From assembly GCA_946408865.1 (NCBI GenBank), contig CAMJTZ010000009.1, forward strand, positions 1 to 23,923: a DNA stretch of 23,923 bases, read 5' to 3'. Below, one piece after another: positions 8,266 through 15,602 of this stretch. A program made the position numbers and the translations under genes. The notes under the pieces were generated by a model. That model made no database searches. It was given only the letters and a program-made list of their open reading frames with translations, and was not told the origin of the DNA. Position 1 is the first letter of the stretch. Every line of letters begins with the position of its first letter. Source of the stretch: an uncultured Clostridia bacterium (lineage in GTDB: Bacteria > Bacillota_A > Clostridia > Christensenellales > Aristaeellaceae).

Positions 8266-9066
8266 TCAGCTGCCCGTGGACCGGTAGTGGCGCATCGCCC
8301 GCCGGAACAGCAGGAAGATCACTCCGAAGGCGGCAAACCCGGACAGCGGAGAGACGAAAGCGGTCCACAGCGGCCAGCCAAACAGCGGTTTGTCCAGGAT
8401 CATGGAACCGGGTACGTGCAGCGTCAGCGCGAAAGGTGCAAACACCGTGAACAGCACCCGCAGCGGCCGCGGATAGGTATCAACCGGATACTGGCAGGCG
8501 CTGCGTCCCCCGTAGGTCAGCGCATTCACCAGTTCCACGCTTTTCACGCTGTAGATACAGAAAATCGCCTCAATCACAAACAGTCCCAGAACCAGGGCGC
8601 AGCCGCAGACGATTGCCTCCGCCAGCAGCAGCACCTTGACTGCCGTCCACCGGATGGCGGAGAGGCTGCTGCCCATGATCAGGGCCGCCACGCCCACCGC
8701 GATGCACGTAATCCGCCGGGGATCCACCGCGCTGCACAGAACCTGCGTCAGCAGACCCCGGGGCCGGAGAAGATAGGAATCCAGCTGTCCTGTCCGGATC
8801 AGGTAAGGGAAGTTGCCGGTAATGCCCCGGCCGAAGCATTCCGTCAGATAGAACGTGACGGACATCATGCCGAAGAAGAAATACAGATCGCCGGGCCCCC
8901 ACTGGTTCAGCCGTTCAAACCGGTCCACCAGCAGGATCACCGCCAGCATTTCCCCGCCCTCCATGACCAGCTGCGCCAGCGTCTGCATAAAGAAGGAAGC
9001 GGGATACTGGAGCTGGCTCCGGATCAGCATTCGCATGGAATGCAGATAAAGTTTGATCGTATCCAT
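8266..9066 (-). CDS. ABC-2 family exporter permease, second subunit
   Basis: A 266-residue membrane protein with about six spans, of the ABC-2 group that includes DUF990-type permeases. It begins three bases after the stop of the first permease gene and ends the three-gene ATPase-permease-permease unit. Such pairs form a heterodimeric channel driven by a DrrA/NatA-type ATPase and often export drugs, peptides or lipids; the substrate here is unknown. The segment NQWGPGDLYFFFG and the TGQLDSYLLRPRG stretch, which joins cytoplasmic helices, are typical of the family. No terminator is seen before the next unit. Confidence 0.85.
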   Translation of the reverse strand: MDTIKLYLHSMRMLIRSQLQYPASFFMQTLAQLVMEGGEMLAVILLVDRFERLNQWGPGDLYFFFGMMSVTFYLTECFGRGITGNFPYLIRTGQLDSYLLRPRGLLTQVLCSAVDPRRITCIAVGVAALIMGSSLSAIRWTAVKVLLLAEAIVCGCALVLGLFVIEAIFCIYSVKSVELVNALTYGGRSACQYPVDTYPRPLRVLFTVFAPFALTLHVPGSMILDKPLFGWPLWTAFVSPLSGFAAFGVIFLLFRRAMRHYRSTGS

Positions 9067-9069
9067 GCA

Positions 9070-9861
9070 TCAGCCCCCCTGTATAACAATCCGCTTCTGG
9101 TTCCGGTGCCAGAAAAACATTCCGGCCCCGGTCAGTATCAGGATCCAGATCGTCTGGATCAGCAGGATCCGCGGCGCGTCCGCCGGCGCCGTCTGTCCGT
9201 TGTACAGCCGGATCGGCGCGTCCAGCATCTGCGCGTAGGGCAACAGGGTGATCACCTTCTGCCAGCTGTCCGGAAACAGCGTCAGCGGCAGAATGTTTCC
9301 CGCCAGGATCATCATCAGCAGGTTCAGAAATCCCTGCATTCCCCTGGAATCCAGGGTTCGCATGGTGAAGCCCATCGTAATGTTCTCCATCGCGGAAACG
9401 CACAGGAGCCCGAGCAGCAGCCCGGCCAGCGCCCAGCAGAAGCCGGCCGCGGAAGCCGGCGCCGAAAGTCCCCATCCTTCCGGCAGGAGCAGCGCAAACA
9501 CAAGCATGGGCACCGCCCGCAGCAGACTGCCCATCATTTTCTGTGCCAGGATCCGGACATAGTAGAATCCGTACAGACTCAGCGGCCTGCACAGATCGTA
9601 GGCGATCCCGCCGGTGCGGATTTTGTCCAGCAGATCCGGATCGGAAGCGAGCAGCATCCGGAAAAAAGCCTGCTGCAGCCAGACGTAGCTCGCAATCTGC
9701 GTGAAGGGATAATCCTGCGGTTTCCCGGCGTACAGCGCCCGGTAAACCGCGATCAGAATGATCCCGAAAAACATCTGGCAGATCACGCCGCCCAGCACAG
9801 CGCCCCGGTACTGTGTTTCCAGCCTCCTGCGCAGGCGGAATACAGACAGATATGCTTTCAT
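9070..9861 (-). CDS. ABC-2 family exporter permease, first subunit
   Basis: A 263-residue membrane protein with about six hydrophobic spans and a basic N-terminus (MKAYLSVFRLRRRLE). It contains the RTGGIAYDLCRPLSLYGFYY stretch that matches the TGQLDSYLLRPRG region of its partner, as expected for two related half-channels. Its ATG overlaps the ATPase stop codon (ATGA), and the partner starts three bases after its own stop. It is the channel half of the exporter made with the adjoining ATPase. Confidence 0.85.
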   Translation of the reverse strand: MKAYLSVFRLRRRLETQYRGAVLGGVICQMFFGIILIAVYRALYAGKPQDYPFTQIASYVWLQQAFFRMLLASDPDLLDKIRTGGIAYDLCRPLSLYGFYYVRILAQKMMGSLLRAVPMLVFALLLPEGWGLSAPASAAGFCWALAGLLLGLLCVSAMENITMGFTMRTLDSRGMQGFLNLLMMILAGNILPLTLFPDSWQKVITLLPYAQMLDAPIRLYNGQTAPADAPRILLIQTIWILILTGAGMFFWHRNQKRIVIQGG

Positions 9862-10823
9862 AGATCCATCTCCCGGTACATGGCCGCCACCAGGTGGTCG
9901 ATGTTCTGGGGCTGCATCGTCATTTCCCGGATCGTTCCGGCCTGCTGGAGCCTTGCGATCAGTTCCGCGGTCGCATACCGGTCCGGAGAATAGGTAATTA
10001 TCAGGTTTTCCCCTTCCCTGCTGACGGGAACGGTCTCCGGAAGGTCCGGCTTCGCGTCCGTCTCCTCATAATGCACGGATACCGTTCGCACGGTATCATA
10101 CCTTCCCAGGAGAGAGGACAGCGTTCCGTCAAACAGTTTGCTGCCGTGTCCCAGTACCATGACCCGGGGACACAGCGCCACAATATCCTCCATATCGTGA
10201 GTGGTCAGCATAATTGTCGTCCCCTGCTGGCGGTTTTCCCACTGCAGAAACTCCCGCAGCGCCAGCTTGCTGACCGCGTCCAGGCCGATCGTCGGTTCGT
10301 CCAGAAACAGCAGTTCCGGCCGGTGCAGCAGGGATCCGCACAGTTCCGCCCGCATCCGCTGGCCCAGGCTCAGCTGCCGCAGCGGCGTCCGCAGCAGCGT
10401 CTCCATCTCCAGCGCTTCCGTCAGTTCCTTCACCCGTTTCCGGTAGTCCTCCTCCGGAATCCGGTAGATATCCTTCAGCAGATCCAGGCTGTCCTGTACC
10501 GGAACATCCCACCAGAGCTGGCTCCGCTGTCCGAACACGACGCCGATATGGCGTACGTGTTCCCGGCGTTCCTTCCACGGAATCCGCCCGCCGACGGTCA
10601 CCTTCCCGGCGTCCGGCGTCAGAATGCCGGAAAGCATTTTGACCGTGGTGGATTTCCCGGCGCCGTTCGGTCCGATATATCCGACCATTTCCCCGCGCTC
10701 CACGGTAAAGCTGAGGTCCCTGATCGCTTCCACCGTCTGTTTCTCCCGCAGCAGGGAGCCTTTCTCCCGCTTCTTCCGGACTGTAAAGGTTTTCCGGAGA
10801 TGTTCCGCCTGAATATAGCTCAT
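9858..10823 (-). CDS. ABC-2 exporter ATP-binding protein
   Basis: A 321-residue ATPase serving the two permeases that follow. Walker A GPNGAGKST is near residues 53-61, the Q-loop segment reads GVVFGQRSQLWWDVPV, the signature is LSLGQRMRAELCGSLL, Walker B is LLFLDEPTIGLD and the switch His is in LTTHDMEDI. A C-terminal domain of about 85 residues follows, as in DrrA/NatA-type subunits paired with DUF990-like permeases. The start at 10823 has AAAGGAA upstream. The histidine phosphatase gene ends 43 bases before it, with no terminator between, so the exporter is probably read from that gene's promoter. Confidence 0.92.
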   Translation of the reverse strand: MSYIQAEHLRKTFTVRKKREKGSLLREKQTVEAIRDLSFTVERGEMVGYIGPNGAGKSTTVKMLSGILTPDAGKVTVGGRIPWKERREHVRHIGVVFGQRSQLWWDVPVQDSLDLLKDIYRIPEEDYRKRVKELTEALEMETLLRTPLRQLSLGQRMRAELCGSLLHRPELLFLDEPTIGLDAVSKLALREFLQWENRQQGTTIMLTTHDMEDIVALCPRVMVLGHGSKLFDGTLSSLLGRYDTVRTVSVHYEETDAKPDLPETVPVSREGENLIITYSPDRYATAELIARLQQAGTIREMTMQPQNIDHLVAAMYREMDL

Positions 10824-10866
10824 GCGTCCGATTCCTTTCTCCGTTTCCCGGGGCAGATGCGGCCGG

Positions 10867-11418
10867 TCAGATCAGCCGAATCATTTCACAGTTCCTGATT
10901 CTTCCGGACCAGAATTCCGAAATGGGAAGATTCCGGATGCGGCTGATGATGCTCAGATTCATGGCGCCGTGACCGACAATCAGCACGTTTTTTCCTTCCG
11001 CCATCAGCGGATCGATCACTTCCTCCAGGAACGCGCCGGTCCGGGCAAACAGTTCCTCAAAGGTTTCTGCCCCGCCGACGGATTCCGTATAGGCTTCCGG
11101 ATGCTGAAAGATCACGTTGACCGGGCAGTCCGGAATACTGAAACTGTTTTCCACGCCCTCGTAGTCCCCAAAGCTCATTTCCCGAAGCCGGTCATCGCAC
11201 AGGATCGGAACATCCCGGCCGCGGAGCAGGATCTCCGCCGTTTCCTTCGCCCGAATCAGCGGGGAGCAGTAGCAGAGATCCAGCGGGATATCCCTGTATT
11301 CTGCGGCAGCCGCCTCCGCCATCTGCCGTCCGGTTTCATTGAGGGGGATATCCGTCCGGCCCTGCAGCTTATGCCGCACATTCCAGTCCGTCAGTCCGTG
11401 TCGGATAATATACAGCAT
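10867..11418 (-). CDS. Histidine phosphatase family protein
   Basis: A 183-residue phosphatase of the phosphoglycerate-mutase-like superfamily. The catalytic motif IIRHGLTDWN puts the phospho-accepting His at residue 7; the second His is in VGHGAMN and the acidic region is LREMSFGDYEG. A short insertion (ENSFSIPDCPVNVIFQHPEAY) forms the variable cap that would set the substrate, which cannot be named. The start at 11418 is preferred because AAGGGA lies nine bases upstream; an alternative ATG at 11427 would place that site directly against the start codon. Longer readings to 11532 run through the promoter and a hairpin and are unlikely. It is the first gene of the transcript that continues into the three-gene exporter. 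Confidence 0.85.
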   Translation of the reverse strand: MLYIIRHGLTDWNVRHKLQGRTDIPLNETGRQMAEAAAAEYRDIPLDLCYCSPLIRAKETAEILLRGRDVPILCDDRLREMSFGDYEGVENSFSIPDCPVNVIFQHPEAYTESVGGAETFEELFARTGAFLEEVIDPLMAEGKNVLIVGHGAMNLSIISRIRNLPISEFWSGRIRNCEMIRLI

Positions 11419-11452
11419 GGAATCCATTCCCTTCTGTTTGCTGATCTTTTCG

Positions 11453-11481
11453 ATTATATCATGCCCTGCGGTATGCGTGAA
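11453..11481 (-). promoter_or_regulatory. Promoter of the histidine phosphatase-exporter unit
   Basis: Minus-strand TTCACG (11476-11481), 17-base spacer, perfect TATAAT (11453-11458) with an upstream TG (extended -10). The -35 box abuts the foot of the hairpin at 11482-11512. Confidence 0.7.
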
Positions 11482-11512
11482 GAACCGTCCGGCAATTTCT
11501 TCCGGACGGTTC
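11482..11512 (-). terminator. Hairpin after the ABC-F gene, possible weak terminator
   Basis: Perfect 11-bp inverted repeat GAACCGTCCGG / CCGGACGGTTC with a 9-base loop, 17 bases after the ABC-F stop. On the minus strand it is followed only by TTCTTC, so termination would be weak or factor-assisted. It could instead block decay of the ABC-F mRNA or serve as an operator next to the -35 box. Confidence 0.5.
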
Positions 11513-11528
11513 ATGGCCTTTTCCCGGA

Positions 11529-13187
11529 TCATTGATTCCGCCGCTTCATTTCCCGCAGTTCCTCCGCGAGCTGCAGGTACTGCGCGTTCAGTTCCTCCGG
11601 TCGGTCGCCTTTCCGCGGTCTGGACATCCGGGCGGACAGATCCGCCAGCCGCATTTCCAGCGTCATGATCTGCAGTCCCCGGTCCGCAGTTTCAGCCGGT
11701 ATATCCTCCTTCTTCGCCGCGCCGTCCTCCTCCGTCACCAGTTTCCGATTCTCAAACCGGATCCTGCGCGTGGAAACCTTCTGCGTAAAAACCTCGTCAT
11801 GGCTGACAAAGAGTACGGTTCCGCCGTACCCGGTCAGCAGTTCCTCCAGCGCCTCCAGCGTAAACAGGTCCAGGTGGTTGGTCGGTTCGTCGAGCACAAG
11901 CAGGTTCAGATCCTGCAGCAGCAGTTTCGCCATGGCCGTTTTTGCCTTTTCCCCGCCGGATAAAACAGCCACCGGTTTGAACGCGTCCTCCCGTGCGAAT
12001 CCGAGACAGCTCAGCACTGTGCGTGCCAGCGTCTGGGGATGCGGAGAATCCTCCATAATGTTTTCCAGCACGCTGCGGTCCTCCCGGAGCGTCCGTTCAT
12101 GATGCTGGTCAAACCATCCGGTTTTGACCTGCGGATTGAAACGGATGCTTCCGCTGAAGGAAACCTCGCCGGAAGACACGCCGGCCATTGCCGTCAGCAG
12201 CGTGGTCTTTCCGCATCCGTTTTCCCCGGTCAGCGCTGTCCGGCTTCCCGCAGGCAGTACGAACCCTGTGTTTTCCAGCAGCACCCGGCCGCCGGCGGTC
12301 ATCCGGCCGCAGCGGACTTCCAGCACGGTTTTCGCGCCGACGGGAGAATTGACGCCCAGTTTCATCCGGATTTCCGGCAGCGGTGCAGGCTTCTCCTTTT
12401 TCTCCATCTTTTCCATCCGGTTCTGCAGCGTCCGCTTTGCATGGCTGATCTGCAGGATCGCGTCCGTAGACTCCCTTTTATGCAGCCGGGCTTCGCTGTT
12501 GCCCATGCGGGACGGCGCTTTCTTCACCGCGGAAGCCCTCTCCGCCATGCGCTGTGCGGATTCCTTCAGCCGCTTCTGCTCTGTTTTATACTGATCGTAC
12601 TCAAACTGCTCCCGCTCCCGCCGGCGCTGCCGTTCTTCCGTGAACGCATCGTACCCGCCGGGAAAATCCGTCACTTTTCCGCCGTCCAGCCACCAGATCC
12701 GGGTGCAGAACTGTCGCAGCAGCGTCCGGTCGTGGGAGATCAGGATCATGGTTCCCCGGAAGGATTCCAGCTGCTGCCGCAGGGTCTGCAGGCCTTCCTC
12801 ATCCAGGTCCGTGGAGGGTTCGTCCGCCAGCAGCAGACGGGGATGCGCGGAAAACGCCGCTGCAATCCGGCTGCGGGTCTGTTCCCCGCCGGAAAGCCCG
12901 TTCCGGTTATCCTGCGCGCGGAACAGGGAACGATAGATCCCGTTTCCGCCCTCCTCCGGAATTCCCTGCTGCCGGATCAGCGCCGTTTCGCCAAAACGCC
13001 GGACCGTTCCCTCATCCGGCTCATCCTCTCCGGCCAGAATCCGGATCAGCGTGGATTTTCCGGCACCGTTCTGTCCTGTGATCCCGATCCGTTCGCCGTC
13101 ATAGACGGTCAGGGAATCGATAAAGAACAGTTCCCGTTCCCCGTATCCCTTGCGGATATTTCTTGCTTCCAGTATCAGTCTGCTCAT
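11529..13187 (-). CDS. ABC-F protein, ribosome-protection type
   Basis: A 552-residue soluble protein with two ATPase domains and no membrane span, of the class that enters the ribosomal E site and dislodges antibiotics. NBD1 has Walker A GQNGAGKST (38-46), signature LSGGE (98-102) and Walker B LLLADEPSTDLD. NBD2 has Walker A GENGCGKTT (321-329), signature LSGGE (409-413) and LLVLDEPTNHLD. The charged interdomain linker (about 180-265) carries KKAPSRMGNSEARLHKR (222-238), a hallmark shared with the Vga, Lsa, VmlR and CplR group. A charged C-terminal extension (500-552) is present. The start at 13187 follows AAGGAG. A structured leader upstream suggests drug-induced control. Which drugs it protects against cannot be deduced. 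Confidence 0.92.
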   Translation of the reverse strand: MSRLILEARNIRKGYGERELFFIDSLTVYDGERIGITGQNGAGKSTLIRILAGEDEPDEGTVRRFGETALIRQQGIPEEGGNGIYRSLFRAQDNRNGLSGGEQTRSRIAAAFSAHPRLLLADEPSTDLDEEGLQTLRQQLESFRGTMILISHDRTLLRQFCTRIWWLDGGKVTDFPGGYDAFTEERQRRREREQFEYDQYKTEQKRLKESAQRMAERASAVKKAPSRMGNSEARLHKRESTDAILQISHAKRTLQNRMEKMEKKEKPAPLPEIRMKLGVNSPVGAKTVLEVRCGRMTAGGRVLLENTGFVLPAGSRTALTGENGCGKTTLLTAMAGVSSGEVSFSGSIRFNPQVKTGWFDQHHERTLREDRSVLENIMEDSPHPQTLARTVLSCLGFAREDAFKPVAVLSGGEKAKTAMAKLLLQDLNLLVLDEPTNHLDLFTLEALEELLTGYGGTVLFVSHDEVFTQKVSTRRIRFENRKLVTEEDGAAKKEDIPAETADRGLQIMTLEMRLADLSARMSRPRKGDRPEELNAQYLQLAEELREMKRRNQ

Positions 13188-13220
13188 AAAAAAATCACTC
13201 CTTCCCGCCGTGGAGGAGTG
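13188..13220 (-). promoter_or_regulatory. Hairpin sequestering the ABC-F ribosome binding site
   Basis: CACTCCT (13214-13220) pairs with AGGAGTG (13196-13202), and two more G-C pairs can form past a bulged A. The 3' arm contains the AAGGAG ribosome binding site of the ABC-F gene. Seven U then lead into the ATG, so the hairpin may also act as a second terminator. Confidence 0.65.
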
Positions 13221-13235
13221 GAACGCAGTGCGCAC

Positions 13236-13283
13236 AAAACAAAAAAGACGTTCGGCTATTGCGATAATCACAACCTCCAAACG
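13236..13283 (-). terminator. Intrinsic terminator inside the ABC-F leader
   Basis: On the minus strand CGTTTGG (13277-13283) pairs with CCGAACG (13249-13255, one G-U). Inside it TTGTGA pairs with TCGCAA around a TTA loop. TCTTTTTTGTTTT follows. The structure stands about 50 bases before the ABC-F start codon and would end transcription early unless an alternative fold forms. Confidence 0.7.
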
Positions 13284-13297
13284 GCGGCAAAACATTT

Positions 13298-13323
13298 CTC
13301 CCGGCGGGATACTTCCCGGGGAG
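13298..13323 (-). other. Upstream leader stem-loop
   Basis: Minus-strand stem of 5+5 bp: CTCCC with GGGAG and CGGGA with TCCCG, an AGTA loop and a CC bulge. It lies in the transcribed leader just before an in-frame ATG (13293-13295) whose only ribosome-binding candidate, GGGAG, is held in this stem. Confidence 0.5.
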
Positions 13324-13397
13324 ATCCTCCTGCAGCCGAATTTCAGTCGTTGATTCTCATCAGTCGCCAAAGCCCGCCCTTTCTTTACGATAAATCT

Positions 13398-13426
13398 ATG
13401 ATAAATGGGTTTTGCCTGTTTGTCAA
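13398..13426 (-). promoter_or_regulatory. Promoter of the ABC-F leader and gene
   Basis: Minus-strand TTGACA (13421-13426), 17-base spacer, TATCAT (13398-13403). The -35 box covers the last codon positions of the DNA glycosylase gene. The start point near 13391 gives a leader of about 200 nt. Confidence 0.8.
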
Positions 13427-13920
13427 CTCAGGATCACAGCCCAGGCTTCCGTCAGCCTTTCCAGCGTCCACTGCGCGTTCGCCGGACTCGTGGAGGGCAG
13501 GCACAGCGCTTCCCGGCCGGTCTGCGGACGGATCCATTTCTCATACAGCTGCCAGGACGTTTTTCCGTTGCAGCAGATTTTTCGGATCGGGCTGTGGTTC
13601 AGGATGACGGACAGGTCGTTCGCCTGCACATCCCGGATGCTTGCATCGGAGGATCCCGTCACCGTGCAGCTGGCGATCGTATCCCACAGCGCCAGACCGC
13701 TGCGCAGAATCAGTTCCTTCTTTTCAGGAATCGTCACAGGCGTTTCCGTGTGATACAACGCCGCGATCACCTTCCAGAAACGGTTCTGCGGATGGCCGTA
13801 GAAGAAATGCTGCTCCCTGGATTTCACGGAAGGAAAGGATCCCAGGATCAGGACCTCGCTTTTTGCACTGAAAAGCGGACCGAAGGGATGCGCGATCCGC
13901 TGCGCCGGATATGCTTTCAT
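13423..13920 (-). CDS. DNA-deoxyinosine (hypoxanthine) glycosylase, UDG family 6
   Basis: A 165-residue base excision repair enzyme that removes hypoxanthine made by deamination of adenine. Motif 1 reads LILGSFPSVKSREQHFFYGHPQNRFW (24-49), with the conserved Asn in HPQNRFW. Motif 2 is LPSTSPANA (140-148). Both fit the family 6 group rather than the Fe-S family 4 enzyme found elsewhere in this window. The full length is present, starting at 13920, three bases after the stop of the Eis-like gene, so the two are coupled. The next promoter, for the ABC-F gene, begins inside its stop region. Confidence 0.9.
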   Translation of the reverse strand: MKAYPAQRIAHPFGPLFSAKSEVLILGSFPSVKSREQHFFYGHPQNRFWKVIAALYHTETPVTIPEKKELILRSGLALWDTIASCTVTGSSDASIRDVQANDLSVILNHSPIRKICCNGKTSWQLYEKWIRPQTGREALCLPSTSPANAQWTLERLTEAWAVILS

Positions 13921-13923
13921 GAC

Positions 13924-15093
13924 TCAGAAATGCTCCTCCACCAGGATCGGTTTCCGGATGAAAACCTTCTCCAGCGTTTCCCGGTTCTTCCGCACTTCCG
14001 TATCCTCCCGGTACTCCGCTTCCGCCAGGCTGACCGCACCGCAGACCAGCTGTCCCAGCGCCTTTTCGGACACGCACAGATCCGGCTCCTCCTCCGTCGG
14101 GGAAACGCCGCTGACCGTCACTTTCCAGGTGCCGTTGTTTTCCGGGATCATCCCGTCGCTGATCCGGATCACAAAGCCGCATCCTTCCGGCTTGCGGATC
14201 ACTTCCAGCGCCTTTGCCGCGTTGATCACGCGGATCATGTAATTCTGTTCCGTCGTCTTTTCGATGTCGTAGGCCAGCGGACTGCGGATCAGAGAAAACA
14301 GTTCGATATTGCGCGGCAGGAACAGACGGATCGTTCCGTAATCGGCGGAGAAACGGGACAGGAAACCCAGGATGGCCCGGAAGCCCGCCGGCCCGTTCCA
14401 GGCCAGATCCTGAACTTCCAGAATCGCCTGTGGATCGTGCCGGATATCCTGGAAAATCAGACAGGCTGCCGGCCGGCCGTCTTCCCACAGCATATAGCTG
14501 AATTTCCGGTCTTTGTAATATTCGCCTTTCAGGTGTTCCGCCATCCGCGCGTCATCCCGGAAAACCGCGAGATTGTAGGAGGAGGCAAAGGCGTTGTACA
14601 GCGCGGTCCAGTCTTCGGCCGGATCTCCGGTTTTCCACTGCCGTACCTTTCCACCGAAGGTATAGCCCCGCAGCACCGCCGGGCTGAATTCATATACATT
14701 TTTCCAGCAAACCGTTTCATATCCGAATTTGCGGTAGAACGCGTGGCTGAAAGGATACAGCGTGGAAATCACTTCTCCATCCGCGTAGGCGGCGGGAAGC
14801 AGCTTCCGGAAGATTTCCCGCACCGCGCCTTCCGTCCGGTATTCCGGCAGGGTGGAAACCGCGCCGATGCCGCCGTTGCGTACAGGCGTCCCGTCCAGCC
14901 AGCTCATATACTGATTATCGAGCATATGGGCCATCAGCGTTCCGTCGTCGTCGAACGCGCCCCAGTGCTGCGGAATTCCTCCGCCCCAGTCGTTTTTCGC
15001 TTTTTCCAGGTCTTCCACGCGCTGATGAAAGGAGATCACAGCGATCTCCGCCGCCCGGATCTTCTCATTCTCTTTCAGCAGACGAATTTCCAT
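13924..15093 (-). CDS. Eis-like GNAT N-acetyltransferase with SCP2-like C-terminus
   Basis: A 389-residue acetyl-CoA-dependent acetyltransferase of the Eis family (tandem GNAT domains about 1-145 and 150-290, then a sterol-carrier-like domain). Known members acetylate aminoglycosides or other amines; the substrate here is open. The acetyl-CoA segment is VSTLPEYRTEGAVREIF (79-95). Tyr120 in FYRKFGYE matches the general-acid Tyr of mycobacterial Eis. The chain ends in Phe389 (EEHF), as in the enzyme whose C-terminal carboxylate takes part in catalysis. The start at 15093 has AGGAG upstream. It lies 40 bases after the DtxR/MntR-like gene and three before the glycosylase gene, so all three may be one operon. 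Confidence 0.9.
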   Translation of the reverse strand: MEIRLLKENEKIRAAEIAVISFHQRVEDLEKAKNDWGGGIPQHWGAFDDDGTLMAHMLDNQYMSWLDGTPVRNGGIGAVSTLPEYRTEGAVREIFRKLLPAAYADGEVISTLYPFSHAFYRKFGYETVCWKNVYEFSPAVLRGYTFGGKVRQWKTGDPAEDWTALYNAFASSYNLAVFRDDARMAEHLKGEYYKDRKFSYMLWEDGRPAACLIFQDIRHDPQAILEVQDLAWNGPAGFRAILGFLSRFSADYGTIRLFLPRNIELFSLIRSPLAYDIEKTTEQNYMIRVINAAKALEVIRKPEGCGFVIRISDGMIPENNGTWKVTVSGVSPTEEEPDLCVSEKALGQLVCGAVSLAEAEYREDTEVRKNRETLEKVFIRKPILVEEHF

Positions 15094-15133
15094 GCCGGTT
15101 TTCTCCTGTTCCTGTGATAAGCCCGAAAAAAAG

Positions 15134-15493
15134 TTACCGGATCAGCCTGCGGACAGCGGCAAAGGATTCCTCGGAAAGATCGTGCTCGATCTTGCAGGCG
15201 TCCTCCCGGGCAATCTCCTCCGGCACGCCGATCTGCACCAGAAATTTCGTCAGTGTCTGGTGGCGGTCGTAGATCTTCCGCGCGATCGCGTATCCCTTGT
15301 CTGTCAGGGAAATCAGATTGTCCGTGCTCATGTGGATATAGCCGTTCTCCCGCAGTTTTTTCATTGCCACGCTGACTGAGGGTTTGGATACGTCCAATGC
15401 CTCGGCAATGTCCACGGACCGGGCATAGCCTTTTTTCTCCAGCTGCATCAGGATCTGCTCCAGGTAATCTTCGCCGGATTCATATATATTCAT
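15134..15493 (-). CDS. Short DtxR/MntR-family metal-dependent regulator
   Basis: A 119-residue repressor-type protein: winged helix about 5-65, metal-binding and dimer domain about 70-119, and no SH3-like third domain. Metal ligands can be matched to the family: Asp9, Glu12, His78, Cys100, Glu103 and His104. The ligand at 100 is Cys (EDACKIEHDLS), as in DtxR and IdeR; manganese-specific MntR has Glu there. That leans towards iron sensing but does not prove it. No metal transporter gene is in the window. The start at 15493 has GGAGGG upstream; the reading to 15574 crosses the promoter. The downstream genes are an acetyltransferase and a DNA glycosylase, an unusual setting. Confidence 0.88.
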   Translation of the reverse strand: MNIYESGEDYLEQILMQLEKKGYARSVDIAEALDVSKPSVSVAMKKLRENGYIHMSTDNLISLTDKGYAIARKIYDRHQTLTKFLVQIGVPEEIAREDACKIEHDLSEESFAAVRRLIR

Positions 15494-15540
15494 CCTGCTT
15501 TTCCCTCCGTATCCGGATTTTTCCTCTTGTCCGAAATATA

Positions 15541-15585
15541 CCGCTTTGCGGATAAAGTATACAACAGACCGCACGCTTCTGTCAT
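15541..15585 (-). promoter_or_regulatory. Promoter with dyad before the DtxR/MntR-like gene
   Basis: Minus-strand ATGACA (15580-15585), 18-base spacer, TATACT (15556-15561). A dyad CCGC-TTT-GCGG (15541-15551) sits at the expected start point, a good place for a self-repressor. It does not match the known DtxR or MntR box. Confidence 0.5.
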
Positions 15586-15602
15586 CCGATAATCTGACCG
15601 GA

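Noticed and set aside
11419..11532. N-terminal extension of the histidine phosphatase to 11532
   Set aside because: The extension would run through a strong promoter and a hairpin, and the catalytic motif normally lies within the first ten residues.
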